Source: Epinephelus fuscoguttatus
Taxonomy: Eukaryota > Chordata > Actinopteri > Perciformes > Serranidae
NCBI RefSeq assembly: GCF_011397635.1
Contig: NC_064757.1
Location: 34,943,839 to 35,007,838 of the forward strand
Length of the DNA: 64,000 nucleotides
Reading direction: 5' to 3'
Shown one piece after another: positions 1 to 11,095 of this stretch (positions are counted from its first letter, which is position 1; each line of letters begins with the position of its first letter). The notes beneath the pieces are model-generated. The model did not search any database, had not been told where the DNA came from, and saw only the letters and a list, made by a program, of their open reading frames with translations. The translations under genes were made by a program, and so were the position numbers.

Positions 1-434
1 TCATATGGTTTGGAGGACTTGTTGTGTAAATACATTGTATACCATTAGACACTGGAGAAGTGGAAACGTCTCAAGTTGATGAATCACACTTTACTACGTG
101 GCAGTCTGATAGATGAATCTGGGTGTGACGGATGCCTGAATGCAAAGTGCCAAGAGCAAAGTTTGGTGGAGGCGGTATTGATTTAGGTCCCGTAGTTGCA
201 AAGAAGGAAAATTATAATACTACAGCATATGGTGATATTTAAGATAAAGCTGTGCTTCCAACTTTGGCGTAACTGTTTCAAGAACACCCTTTACTGTTTC
301 AGCATGGCAGTACCCCAAAGCCAGGTCCATAAAGGAAGGTTTTCTCAGTTTAGCGTGGATGAAGATGGCTGGTCTGCACAATGTCCTGACCTCAACCCCA
401 TCCAACGCCTTTGGGCTGAATTCAAACCAGGTTA
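1..434 (+). mobile_element. Tc1-like transposon, degenerate transposase fragment
   Basis: Nucleotide words run in the order of a fish Tc1 transposase catalytic region: a 'gatgaatcacactttactacgtggcagtctgat' block (W-S-D-E-S-x-F equivalent), 'aaagtttggtggaggcgg', 'tttcagcatggcagt', then at 384-434 CPDLNPIQRLWAEFKPG, which is the SPDLNPIE-W-ELK block. Several deletions and frame breaks make it non-functional. The window starts inside the element. This is a second, different Tc1 family from that at 10.6/20.9 kb. Confidence 0.7.
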
Positions 435-1540
435 AAATAATCTAGCTAGATAGATGTTTTGAGCTAATATTCCACTTTATATCACTCAACACCTTTGCAA
501 ATAATAACCCATTTAAGTATTTATTTCAATATGCCAATGTTGGCTAACTGTGACTTGTTTTTAAGGCCACGTTTCACTATTTCCACCCTCAAGATGCTGT
601 TGGCGGATACATCAACAATAGATTTTGCAGGCAATCAAGCGTACAGTCTTCCATATTCACCCAAATTAAAACGCCAAGCAGGTCCTCAGGGTTTACACTT
701 GAATGTGAGAGGCATATTTGTTTTTAGAATGTATCATCATGGCAGAGAATCACAGCAAATTAGTATTAATAAGCAGATCCTGTACATAGCATCTCTTTGA
801 AAAGATAAACAGTTTTCGACGCAGCCCCTCTCAGTCGATCACATGAAAAGAGTGAAGATGTCTCGCTCTTTCTGTGCGTGCAGATGGGAACAGAGGAGGA
901 GATTGAATGGGTGAGAGGGAGGGAGGGCAGAGAGGAAGTGGGAGAAAATGGAAGCGGGAGACAGAAAGATGAGAGTGGGCAGGAGAGAAGGAAGGAGAGC
1001 GGCGAAGTAGAGGAGATGAGGGAGGGAGTGAAGAAAAAGAAGTGGGAAGAGAGCAGAGGAGAGACGGAATGACAGCCCTAATGTGTCTGCATGAGTGACA
1101 GCCATGTGTGAATATTGCATGTGTGATTAGGGAGCAGAGAAGATGGAGCTTAAATGGCTTGTTAACCGGGCCCCTAAATACTGGCAGTACGATGGAAAGG
1201 GACAGGGGGAAAGGAAGCAGAGACGGGGAGGGAGGCGCCAAAATACTGACAGAACCAGAGCTGAGAGTGAGGGAGGGAAAGTCAGGATGGAAAGGCAATA
1301 AGTAAAAGTAAAGGGAGAGGAAAAATGACTTGATCTTTTATTAGCTGATACAGCAAGACATGGAGAGAGCAGAAGAGGAACAAAAGCACAGAGCAAATCA
1401 GACGAAACAGGCCGACAGGAAAGGGGCATACAGGTGGTCTGACGCTCAACAGGTCTTCAAGGACCTTCTGATTGTGCATGTTTCTATCGACTACACATCA
1501 CTTGTTTTACCTCACTGTGGAACAATTTAACACAACATAC
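435..1540. other. No gene; purine-rich tract
   Basis: Unassigned sequence containing a (G/A)-rich low-complexity block at about 880-1075 and a weaker one at about 1190-1320. Overlapping open frames here on both strands reflect base composition. Confidence 0.6.
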
Positions 1541-2050
1541 ATATACATTTTCTCCCCCTACACAAGGACCTTTGCTGCTGTCGTACAGTGGCATGGCCTC
1601 TCCTACCACTGCTATGCCAACAACAACCCCGCTATTCTTGTTATCCCCCCACCCCACCCCACCAACTCTGCCTCCTCCTGACACTCGATGGAGACACGCA
1701 TCACTGCTTACCTGTCAGATATCTCTGAGCGAACGTCAAGGCACCACCTAAAGCTCAACCTGGACAAGGCTGAGCTTGTGTTGTTTCAGGGAAAAGGATG
1801 AGACCTATCTATCACCGCTGACAGTACTGTGATGCTACCAGCTTGGACGGCGAGGAACCTGGGTGTGACCCCAGAGGATGAACTGTCATTCTCACCAAAC
1901 ATGGCAGCAGAGGCTCTCTTCTGTGCTCCTGTACAGCAACAGGAGGATCTGCCTCTTCCCTTGTAGGGAGGCGGCTCATGGCGCTCATCTAGGCACTTGT
2001 TATCTACCTAGACTACTGCAACTATAGGTCTTCATGGGTCTATCTGGACT
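1541..2050 (+). mobile_element. LINE reverse-transcriptase remnant
   Basis: Translated pieces in order: LSYHCYANNNPAI (a decayed YADD box, ordinarily YHCYADDTQLY), 'RITAYLSDISE', HHLKLNLDKAELVLF, ARNLGVTPEDELSFSPN, and a degenerate TTAT after 'DYCN'. These are consecutive blocks of fish L2/Rex-type LINE RT domains. The frame is broken repeatedly. Confidence 0.7.
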
Positions 2051-3067
2051 CTAGGCCAGGTAGCGTACCCATATGGGTTTGGCTGTGTGTGTAAACTAAA
2101 TGATGATGAGGCTGTCTTAGGCTACGTTTATGTTACAAGCAAATGTGTGATTTTTTTTCTCTCATGTGACAAAGACCTGATTTTTTTCTGGAGGAGTGTG
2201 GACACGGAAATCAGATCTGGGCCCTTTTTTCTGATACACAAACAATCACTGGCCATGTGACTGCTGGGAGAACAGTCATACTGGAATTCATGTGTTTTTT
2301 TCCCCCTTACATCCATGGTTTTGTTGCATGATGCTTCAATTCACAGGTGCAGATCACTCACCATGCAGTGTCAGAGCAGTATGTAGAAATCTACAGAAGG
2401 CCGCTGACTGTGGTAGACTGCCACAGCCGCCAGCCAAAAGAGCGCGACTGCCAGGCACCGTCTGACGGGGCCAGCTTGCCCACGTGCCGTGACAACATTG
2501 TTGTGAGGCGCCAACAGAGGTATTGGTCTTTTTTTTTTTTTTTTTTTTTAGATGCACTACATACTCTCCCAAACAGAAGCTCATGTCTTTTCATGATGGT
2601 GAGTGACATCATCAGGCCTTCCAACTAGGCAGAGAGGTAGACTTTGTGGAAATAATTTAAATTGAACATTAAGCCCTGTAGCCAATGTGAACGTAGCCGT
2701 AGCCCCAGTGGTTGGAGGTGTAGTGGAGCAGAAATGGATGGCAAGTAGAGGAAACAGCTTAAAACAACAAAAGAAGTAAAAATAAAACAAAAGACTTCTG
2801 ACACATTATTAAACATTATCTATGAGGAGGAAGAACAATATGTTGTATCCTGTATGATAAAGTTAGCGGTAGAACAGCATTTTGGGTTGCGATTTTAATG
2901 ACCGGGTTTTCAGGTTAATAACATAGATCCAAGGTACTCTCAGACGCAGACCAGGTTGTATTTTAGGACCCAATCAGACCTCCGAACAAAATTCCCATCA
3001 GGGTGTCGGTCTGTCAATTTGGACCCATGAAGACTTCCTCCCACAGTGGTGGACACTGCGGATCCCG
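2051..3067. other. No gene; repeat-like and unassigned sequence
   Basis: A segment at about 2108-2310 beginning taggctacgtttatgttac has MITE-like character. A poly-T run lies at 2528-2549. No coding region was seen. Confidence 0.4.
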
Positions 3068-3606
3068 AGCAACCCAGCCTCACTTCGAAGTCTTCAAAAC
3101 CCGGCGCTTTGGCAGTGACTTGTGCTGTCCTTTAACGTCAGCAAGATACGCAGCCAGTCAGCATTGTAGTTCAACAGCACCCGGCAGCATCAGGGTGAAA
3201 CGCAAGACAAGAACGAAAGTTAAGGCGGGGAAAGTCCAACTAGGGCCAGCGGGAAGGGTGTAGCATGGGTTCAACAAACACTGACTATCACCCGGGAGAG
3301 TGGTGTTCATGTCTGGTAAGATTATTAAGCCAAACCCTGTTCTTTCTTCCTCAACCCAACCACATGTGTTAGTTGTTGAAGGAAAAAAACATCAATGCAT
3401 GGTGTTATTTTCAAAGACACTGTATGTAAATGGTAAATTTCCTGTGAAAACAGAAGTGTATTTTGAAACCAGACAAGCATGTAACAGGCAGAACTTGACA
3501 CAGCGTCCCAGAACGTCACCCACAGCACCTTGCACGTTATATCTGGATGTTGAAAGTCCATGACCAAACGTTGATATGTGATGAGGTCGGAATGAGAATG
3601 TGTTGG
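3068..3606. mobile_element. MITE family 'CAAC', copy 1 (both ends present)
   Basis: The left end gcaacccagcctcacttcga and the right end gaggtcggaatgagaatgtgttg are imperfect inverted copies. The interior words tattaagccaaaccctgttc, cccaaccacatg, gtaaatttcc and gacacagcgtcccagaac recur in the same order at 8270-8610, and several of them at 18465-18810. No ORF is shared between copies, so this is a non-autonomous element. Confidence 0.65.
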
Positions 3607-6177
3607 CTAAAAACCCACCTTTCCAGACAGCACCTCAACTCCCTGTGCACTAACTGCACTAACTGAGTAAAAAATGAGTTGCATTGTAGCTCTCTCAACA
3701 CACTTGTAGCTGTTTGTTTGGGAGGGTGGGACTTCTGATATTGATAACATCTTGCTCTTGTTCCTTTCAAGTTTGAATGCATTCAGAAGTCTGCATCTGC
3801 CAAATGAATGCAGTGTTTCTCTCTCTTGGTTTCCACTGGTTGCCATTCATTTCAGTTCACAAAGAAGCTGAAGAGACTGGACTGAGAATGGCGGTCCATC
3901 ACAAAAGAGGCATTCACTGCTCCATCTGATTCAGGCTTGGTCAAAACTATATAATAATATACTGTAGCATTGTATACATTTTGGGAAGTGTCCCATGCTA
4001 ATGACACACATCTCAGATCTGTTTCAAAATAATGGAAAAAAACCCACCAAATTCACATGATCTTTCTCATGTTGTCTGTGTTTCCTTTCTGTTTTGCTTC
4101 TGGATTATATCTTATGACAACATAGTTTCTTACTGACTTTCAGCAGACAAATTTAAACTTTCAAATGTTGATTTTATCAACAAATTGTGAAAATGCTCCC
4201 TGCTTAAACCTGCAGTAGAGCCTATACCATGCAGTTACAACAGTAAAATGTTTGGACATCCGGTTGTTAACATTCAAAATGACTAGTGTGTTCCTTGAAT
4301 TGTTTTGAAAAGATTTATTGACAATTGAATTTCGACTTTATCCAAGAGACTGTGGTTATAATTCTCACTAATGCTCACTAATTGTTGGCAAACACTAAAC
4401 AAACAACAAACAAACACTTATGGAGTTTTGCAAGACTGCCATGGGGGACATAATTTCCAATTATGATCTCCGTATTATTGTCTTTATTGTGTGCAGGATT
4501 CTGGACAAATTTTTGGCGGTGATGGGTTTTTGTTTGCAGCATCTCAAACTTGTTTTTGGCAATATGGAGTTTCTCTCAGCACTATCGAGCAGTTTCTGGC
4601 AGTGCTGTAGCTGTGAATGGGCAGTGTTGGACTATGCTAATCGAAAGTGGCTCGGTGCCCGTTTTGGCACCGTGTCACATATCGACAGAGCAGCGGACAC
4701 TTTCTCAACTCCAAATTCTTGCTGCAGGACATTTTCTGGCAGAGGGAATTAGCTGTGCAAGCCAGACATATACACACATGGGCACACAGTCTCACACACA
4801 CACACACATACACTGTCGCATGGACGCTCACAAGTGCAATAATGTGCGAGCAGAGAGGACAAATGAGACACAGACTTAGTGGGGGTGGGTGGTTAGGTGA
4901 GAACATGTAAATGACAGGCGTATGGACGAGAATAACCAGCCAGTGTGTCCCTCTGTTTTTCTTCTCTCGTTTCTATGAATAAAAGATGGACAAGACCACT
5001 TGGTCACATTACACAGAGAGATGATGTTCCTTTTTTAGACCTTTTAGTTGCTTGAGTCAGTCTGAGTGATAAGCTTCAACCATCACAGCCTCTTCTCCGT
5101 TTCATTCATACTTCCTCTCCCTCACCTCTGCCCACACTTCTGGCTTTCATTTCTCTGTGGTTGTTTCTGCCTGTAATGACTTTAATGTTTATGGATGTGA
5201 CTCTGTGGGTTTTCCTTCCACTGTTTCACTTAGTATAATCAGTCCTCTGTGTGTCTGTTCACTGTTGCTCTGTAGGTTCTGCTGTAAATGTCAAAGCAAT
5301 GTTTTAGCTGAACTGAAATGATCTCCAGTGGCCAGTGTGGCAATTACCGCTTAAACTACTGTACATTAAGTGTCCCTCAAAGGTTCTACAGGCTGTTGGC
5401 CATCAGTTGGCCACAACCATTATATAATATTAGAAATGGAAATCTTACAGTGCGTTTTCATCCACCTGTTTTTATGCACCTTTTCAATTTGCACATGAAA
5501 AAACCTTGGTGGATCTAGAAATATTGCAAAAGAGTTTTCACATTTGGAGGAGGTGGAAAAGTTGCTTTATCGATAAAGGTTAAATGTGACTACATACAGT
5601 AGAAACAGATTCTGCAAATAAATGATGACGTACAGTCACGACCAACATTCCCAGATTAAAAAATAAAAGTAAATAATCATTCCAGAGGTTGAAAATGATC
5701 GTATTTTGAGGAAATTATTGACATGAGCTCTAACCAAGAGAACAATCCGACATAATGTGTAATTTATGAAAACAAAACACCATCTCCTGCCGCTGCTTAT
5801 GCTGGCTGCAACACATGCTGCATTCACAGACGTGCCATAAAGTCCCACTTTGAAGATTTGCAGTCACAAATACAAATTAAAAACATTTTTTAAATTTACT
5901 AATACAAAATATCTTATCAAATGAGGCATATTGTGCAAATAAAAACATGCACGTTTCAGTTATTTAGACAGTGTGATGTTTGAAAGTTTCCCCAGATGTC
6001 TAAGCTACTGTACAATTTGTTCGGTCTTTCCTCTTTGCTGTAAATGTGAGCTTTTAATTTGCCACAGCACTGGAAGGCAGGTTGCTCTGTACTAAGTGTC
6101 AAAATTATCAAATTATACATTATGGGAATATAGCCATTATTGTATATCATACAGATACGATAATTATGGTAAATGAT
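3607..6177. other. No gene recognised
   Basis: Mostly unassigned AT-rich sequence; a (CA)n tract lies at about 4793-4811. The short open frames have no family resemblance that I can see. Confidence 0.5.
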
Positions 6178-6800
6178 CAATGGATTTGTATAGTGCCTTT
6201 CTCGTCTTCTGACACCTCAGAGAGCTTTTACACTACAGGGTCACATTCACTCATTCACACACACTGGTGGCTACCACACAAGGAGCCACCTGCTACTCAG
6301 TAGCCCCTTTTACACTGCCAGAATTTCCGTGAATGTTGGGCCGTTTTGCCGGCAAGCTGCGAGTGTTTAGACACACAGAGCCGGATTGGCGAGTTGATCT
6401 AAGGTGCCCAATTTTCCACCTCGTAGGGTAGTCATATTGGCGGAACCCTTTTAGTTTAAACAGACCGAGGCGCCCTTCCGCAACCGGAGGGGCTGTTGAT
6501 GACGCCACACGTGCGACCCACTGGTGGTAGACTAACAGGAAACAGCTGATCGCAGGAATGAGCAGCTAGTAGCAAGAGGGAAACGCAAACCTGACAGACA
6601 CTGTAAAGATGAGCAACTGGGGAGACAAGGAATTGCGCGCCCTCCTTGTCCTCGCAAACAAAGAGGCCATTGTTTTTATACTGCCAATGCTGAAAAAAGA
6701 CTGATTTGGCTTTCCTGCAAATTTGCACAATTCCTATCTAAGAAGGGCTAGTAACTATTCACACACACTCAAACACCAATGGAACAGCCATCAGAAGTCA
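6178..6800. repeat. Dispersed repeat interrupted by a nested MITE
   Basis: Left part 6178-6303 (tggatttgtatagtgccttt ... cctgctactcag) and right part 6749-6800 (gtaactattcacacacactc...) are successive pieces of a common fish repeat. They are separated by a 445-base element at 6304-6748. Confidence 0.5.
6304..6748. mobile_element. MITE nested in the repeat, candidate TAG duplication
   Basis: TAG at 6301-6303 and TAG at 6749-6751 bound the insert. Its ends, cccctttta on the left and the inverse gcccttctta on the right, are similar. The 3-bp duplication would suit Harbinger-like elements, whose usual target is TWA, so the assignment is tentative. Confidence 0.45.
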
Positions 6801-8269
6801 CCATACATGTGGCAAAGGTCACAGCAAGCTTTCTGTTATCTCTGGATGGATGAACACATGGCTGTTTCCAGATCTGTTTCATAGTGCATAGCTCGGTGCT
6901 CTCTATTATTATCCATCAATTCTTCCTTCAGTTTGAGGTTTGACTGGTGCTCTATTCATTTTGTCGTTTTGTTATGTCTTCTTCTGCAGTGGTACAATGC
7001 CTCAAGAATTAGCGCCACCTACTGCTCATCTCTTTTGCTAATTTCTAAAAAAAAAAAAAACAGTGCTACATTTGGATGGACACCCAACGAATATGTCTGT
7101 ATCTATTACACGTTTTATGCTCTTTGGTGTGTTGTTGGTGATGTTCATCAAATCAAACAAACTGACAAACACTCTTCCTTTAAATTAAACCAGGGACATC
7201 TTTAAGACTGCAACTGACATTTATTTTGGTTATTCACTAACTTTCCATTTGTTATTTTTGATTAATTGATTATTCATTTAGTACATACATTGTCAAAATA
7301 TGATTATGATTGTTACTAGTACCCAGAGAGATGTCAAAGTAATGGATATGCTTGTATACTTTCTGACATGAAGTAAAAGACAAGCAAAATGACACTACGG
7401 AAGAAATGAGCTGTAGCCTGCAAAGTAAACATCGCTGCGAAAGGTTAACTGCGTCTTATCTTTCATATGAGCCCCTAAGGGAAATATTTGATGATATGAC
7501 TTAGAAATGTACCTGCCATTGGTCCTCCTCCTCTTCAAGCAGTCTCTGTGAACACACAGCCTGGGAGACGTGCCCGGGCGCTGACAGATGCATCACACAC
7601 TGCGTAGTATTACGGTAAAAGCTAAGCAACCACCAGGATCACATTAACCCCCCTGAACAAACACACACACATATTCAGATCAGAACCTAAGCCTTGGTCA
7701 TACTCCAGGGCAGATGTGGGCAGCTGCAGACTCACATGAAGACAACTGATGCACACACGAGTCTATACAAAGACACTCTATAACAAAGGATGAAGCATTA
7801 GAAGTTGCAGCAATGGTATGAATGGTACACACTTCCTGTCTTAAGTCTTCCTGTGGTTGCCTCTCCCCTGCAAGTTGTGAGCATTGTGTGGATGAAAGCA
7901 GATTTAATTTAACAATACAAAACCAATTTAATGTTTGTTCCTTATTTTGCCACTTGTTTTATCTGCCACCTTAATATCTGATATCAACCCAGTACAAGAT
8001 CATATCAGCTGTTGCCAGATCTTGCCAAAGTGTGCTGCAGAGACAGAGACAGGTCTCAAGCAAAGTTAATTTTCTCCTTATTTGTCTGTCTGAAAGATAA
8101 CATTTTAGTGTCCAAAATTTTATTAAGGCAAAGCCTATGAGATGAAAGAACTGGTCACTGTCTGTGCTAACATTTACTTCTCCTGTTGGAGTGAATAGAC
8201 TAAAGCAAGCCATTCTCATAAAGCGTTTGTACATTTTCCTAAGAAAAGTAATGCACCCAAATTCCTACA
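6801..8269. other. No gene recognised
   Basis: Unassigned sequence with an A-run at 7048-7061 and a small (CA)n at about 7663-7674. Confidence 0.5.
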
Positions 8270-8610
8270 TATGTCACGAACAAACACCAACCTTCAACCA
8301 GGAGAGTGGTGTTCATGTCCCATAAGATCATTAAGCCACACCCTGTTCTCTTTTTGCCTGAACCCAACCATGTGTGTTTTTTGTGGGAGGGGGAAAAAAG
8401 TCAATTTGCGTTGCTGTACTGATGTCATGCGATTATTTTGAAAGAGACTGTACGTAAACGGTAAATTTCCGTGATGATGCATATAACGGGCATAACTTGA
8501 CACAGCGTCCCAGAACATCAACATCCAATGCACACAGGGTACCTTTGACGTCGTATCTGGACATGGAAATGCGATATGTGATGAGGTCAGAGTGAGAATG
8601 TGTTGTTTAC
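8270..8610. mobile_element. MITE family 'CAAC', copy 2 (left-truncated)
   Basis: Shares with copy 1 the ordered words gagagtggtgttcatgtc, ttaagccacaccctgttc, cccaaccatgtgtg, gtaaacggtaaatttcc, cttgacacagcgtcccagaa and the right end gatatgtgatgaggtcagag. The left terminal repeat is missing. Confidence 0.65.
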
Positions 8611-8970
8611 ACATGCACATTAGAAAACATGCTAGCAACTGCCTGGTGGCAACAACAAGAGAGCCTTTGTTTGCTATATTTGACTGAATAACATGAAAAG
8701 TTAATAGGAAAATAAACAGTGTGCTCCTGCTGAACAAGAGTGGGACCAATGATGCAGTGCATACATACTGTGCAGAAAGCACCCACTTTACTTTACAAGT
8801 GCATTGCGTAGTCAGCATTCTTCACAAATTATGGGCTGCACGTGGACGTCCACACAGTTAGCTGTAAAAGTGTAAACTCTGACTGCTCAAACTCAACTGT
8901 TGTTGCTGCAACAAAGAGAGCAAACACTTGTGATAAAACAAAAAACGTGCAAATTACAAAGACCAGCTGA

Positions 8971-9595
8971 CACTAGGCCCGTTTCCACTGAAGAAGTTCC
9001 TGGTGCTATTTGGGGGGGCAGGAACTTTACAGGTCTCCACTGTGTGGTGGAGTAGGAGGAAGGTTCCTGTAAAGTTACCGGGCTCTGGATGTGACGTAAT
9101 AGTTGCGTGACCATTTTAACCGGGGCGACGCAGCAAAGAAACAAACAAAGAACAACAACAACAAAGAAAAAGAAGCACAGGTACGAAGCAGAAGTAAGAA
9201 GAAGAAAGCAGACATAAGAAAGACGATAATCAACATGGAAGGAGCTGAGGTGGTTGCTGGGTTTTTGACGTGTTTCTTCGTTTTCATGGCGGTGGAAGCT
9301 ATGAACGAGCTAACCCTCGTCCGCTGAGTTTTAAAAATGCCGGCTATTTTGTCGCTTTCTGTTGACGTCACATCCCATCTTGAGTATATCCAGTCAGCAC
9401 CAAGTAATCCCCAAGCCCCAGCCAGGAGTTTCTCGGGGCCGTTCTGAGTACCTACTCCAAGGCAGGGACTTGTTTAGCCCCTGTAAAAGTTCCGGTACTC
9501 TGTCCTTCGGGGATGGTTCCTGTGGTGGAGACACGCACCAATGGTCCCAGCCCCGTAAAATTACCCCGAAGTTCCTGCGGTGGAAACAGGCGCAC
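8971..9595. mobile_element. TIR element with a short ORF inside
   Basis: The left end cactaggcccgtttccac (8971) and the inverse of the right end cagtgcgcctgtttccacc (9595) are imperfect terminal repeats. Paired inner motifs gaagttcctgg/ccgaagttcctgcgg extend the similarity. Between them is a short frame (9103-9327) containing MEGAEVVAGFLTCFFVFMAV. This could be the 5' end of a lost transposon gene. No clear target duplication was found. Confidence 0.5.
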
Positions 9596-9887
9596 TGACA
9601 GTGCTTTGAAACAGCTGAGAGGAACCAGAGTGCAAATTTAAGTCCTTCTGCAGAGGATTTCACAGATGCATGTTCCAGATGAGCTCAGTCCTCTATAGAA
9701 CTCCCCATAAAGTGAGTAGGGAGTAGTGAATTTGTGAATGATTTCGGACACAACTGTAAAGAGGGCCAGCAACATCAGTGTACACAAACTTGTTTTTGAC
9801 ACATAGGAGGACACTGAGTTGACTTAAATTAATTCCTCCTTGATTTATTTAGCTGTAATTAGTATGAGCTTAAATATATTCTACACT

Positions 9888-9987
9888 GGGTGACAGTAGC
9901 GTAGTGGATAGTGCCGGCGCCCCATGTACAGAGGCATTGCCTCGCGGCCCTTTGCTGCGTGTCTTTCAGTCTTGACTCTGCCTTTCA
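9888..9987 (+). repeat. Truncated tRNA-derived SINE
   Basis: A plus-strand relative of the SINE at 41949-42122: it shares the A-box region (gcgtagtggatag), gccccatgtaca and ggccctttgctgcgtgtc, but the central B-box part is deleted. Confidence 0.6.
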
Positions 9988-10318
9988 TTTTTCTGTAACC
10001 GCTTATCCTCTTGAGAGTCACAGGGTTGCTGGAGCCTATCCCAGCTGACGAGAGACGAGAGGCAGGTTACACCCTGGACAGCTCACCAGACTATCGCAGG
10101 GCTGACACATAGAGACAGACAACCATTCACACTCATATTCACACCTTTGGCCAATTTAGAGTCAGCAATTAATCTGCATGTCTTTGGACTGTGGGAGGAA
10201 GCCGGAGTACCTGGAAAAAACCCACGCTGACACAGAGAGAACATGCAAACTCCACAGTGAAGGGCTCCCCCACCCTGGATTCAAACCTGTAACCCTCTTG
10301 CTGTGAGCCAACAATTCA
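9988..10318 (-). repeat. Teleost SINE-like repeat, tRNA-like end on the minus strand
   Basis: Contains the highly characteristic fish repeat blocks ctggagcctatcccagctga, ctgacacatagagacagaca and gtctttggactgtgggagga. The 10280-10318 end, read on the minus strand, is tRNA-like (cacagcaagagggtta then ggtttgaatcc, a decayed B box). It abuts the SINE at 9888-9987. Confidence 0.7.
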
Positions 10319-10630
10319 GGATGTTTCTTGGCGCGTACACCCACAGCACTAAGGTTAGGTTGAGGCTTTATAAAAAGGTAGCAACCAGGTGTCAGACTGT
10401 ACGCAGCAGGCATCTAAAAGACACAGCACCAAAAAACACAAATGTAGTGATGCAAAACGCCCAACAAAAGTGTATCTGGGGTTGACTTTTACTTCCACTT
10501 TCACTGACAGGCATGTTTACAAAGAGTAACCGACATTCTGCATAGTATGCCTTTAATGGCAACCTCTAACTAGAACCTAAAGTCGTGTTTTTTGTCCCCA
10601 CATGGGTGAGTCCTCATAACTACACTCACA

Positions 10631-11095
10631 GTAGCCCATCTGCTTCAAGGTTGGACGTGTTGTTGGTTCAGAGATGGTCTTCTGCAGACCTTGGTTGTAA
10701 CCAGTGGTTATTTGAGTTCCTGTTGCCTTTCTATCATCTTGAACCAGTCTGGCCATTCTCCTCTGACCTCTGGCCTCAACAAGGCATTTTCACCCAGAGA
10801 AGTGCTGCTCACTGGATATTTTCTCTTTCTGGGACCATCCTCTGTAAACCCTAGAGATGGTTGTGTGTGAAAATCCCAGTAGATCAGCCCGTCTGGCACC
10901 AACAACCATGCCATGTTCAAAGTCACTTAAATCACCTTTCTCCCCCATTCTGATGCTCGGTTTGAACTTCAGCAGCTCGTCTTGACCATGTCTACATGCC
11001 TCAATGCATTGAGTTGCTGCCACGTGATTGGCTGATTAGCTATTTGCGTTAACAAGCAGTTGAACAAGTGTACCTAATAAAGTGGCCGTTGAGTG
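10631..11095 (-). mobile_element. Tc1-like transposon, 5' half (terminal repeat and HTH region)
   Basis: Read on the minus strand from 11095, the element starts acactcaacggccacttta, a fish Tc1-family terminus. A transposase N-terminus follows: MGEKGDLSDFEHGMVVGARR, then FSHTTISRVYRGW and KEKISSE, i.e. the paired-like HTH region. It ends near 10631 in the motif ccttgaagcagatgggctac. Internal deletions and stop codons are present. The catalytic half is absent here but present in opposite orientation at 20923-21380. Confidence 0.75.

Noticed and set aside
831..1429. Overlapping open frames of 93-155 codons on the minus strand and shorter ones on the plus strand
   Set aside because: They run through a purine/pyrimidine-rich low-complexity tract, are open in several frames at once, and show no domain or splice context.
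9103..9327. 74-codon frame inside the TIR element as a host gene
   Set aside because: It lies wholly within a repeat and lacks splice context; treated as a transposon remnant.
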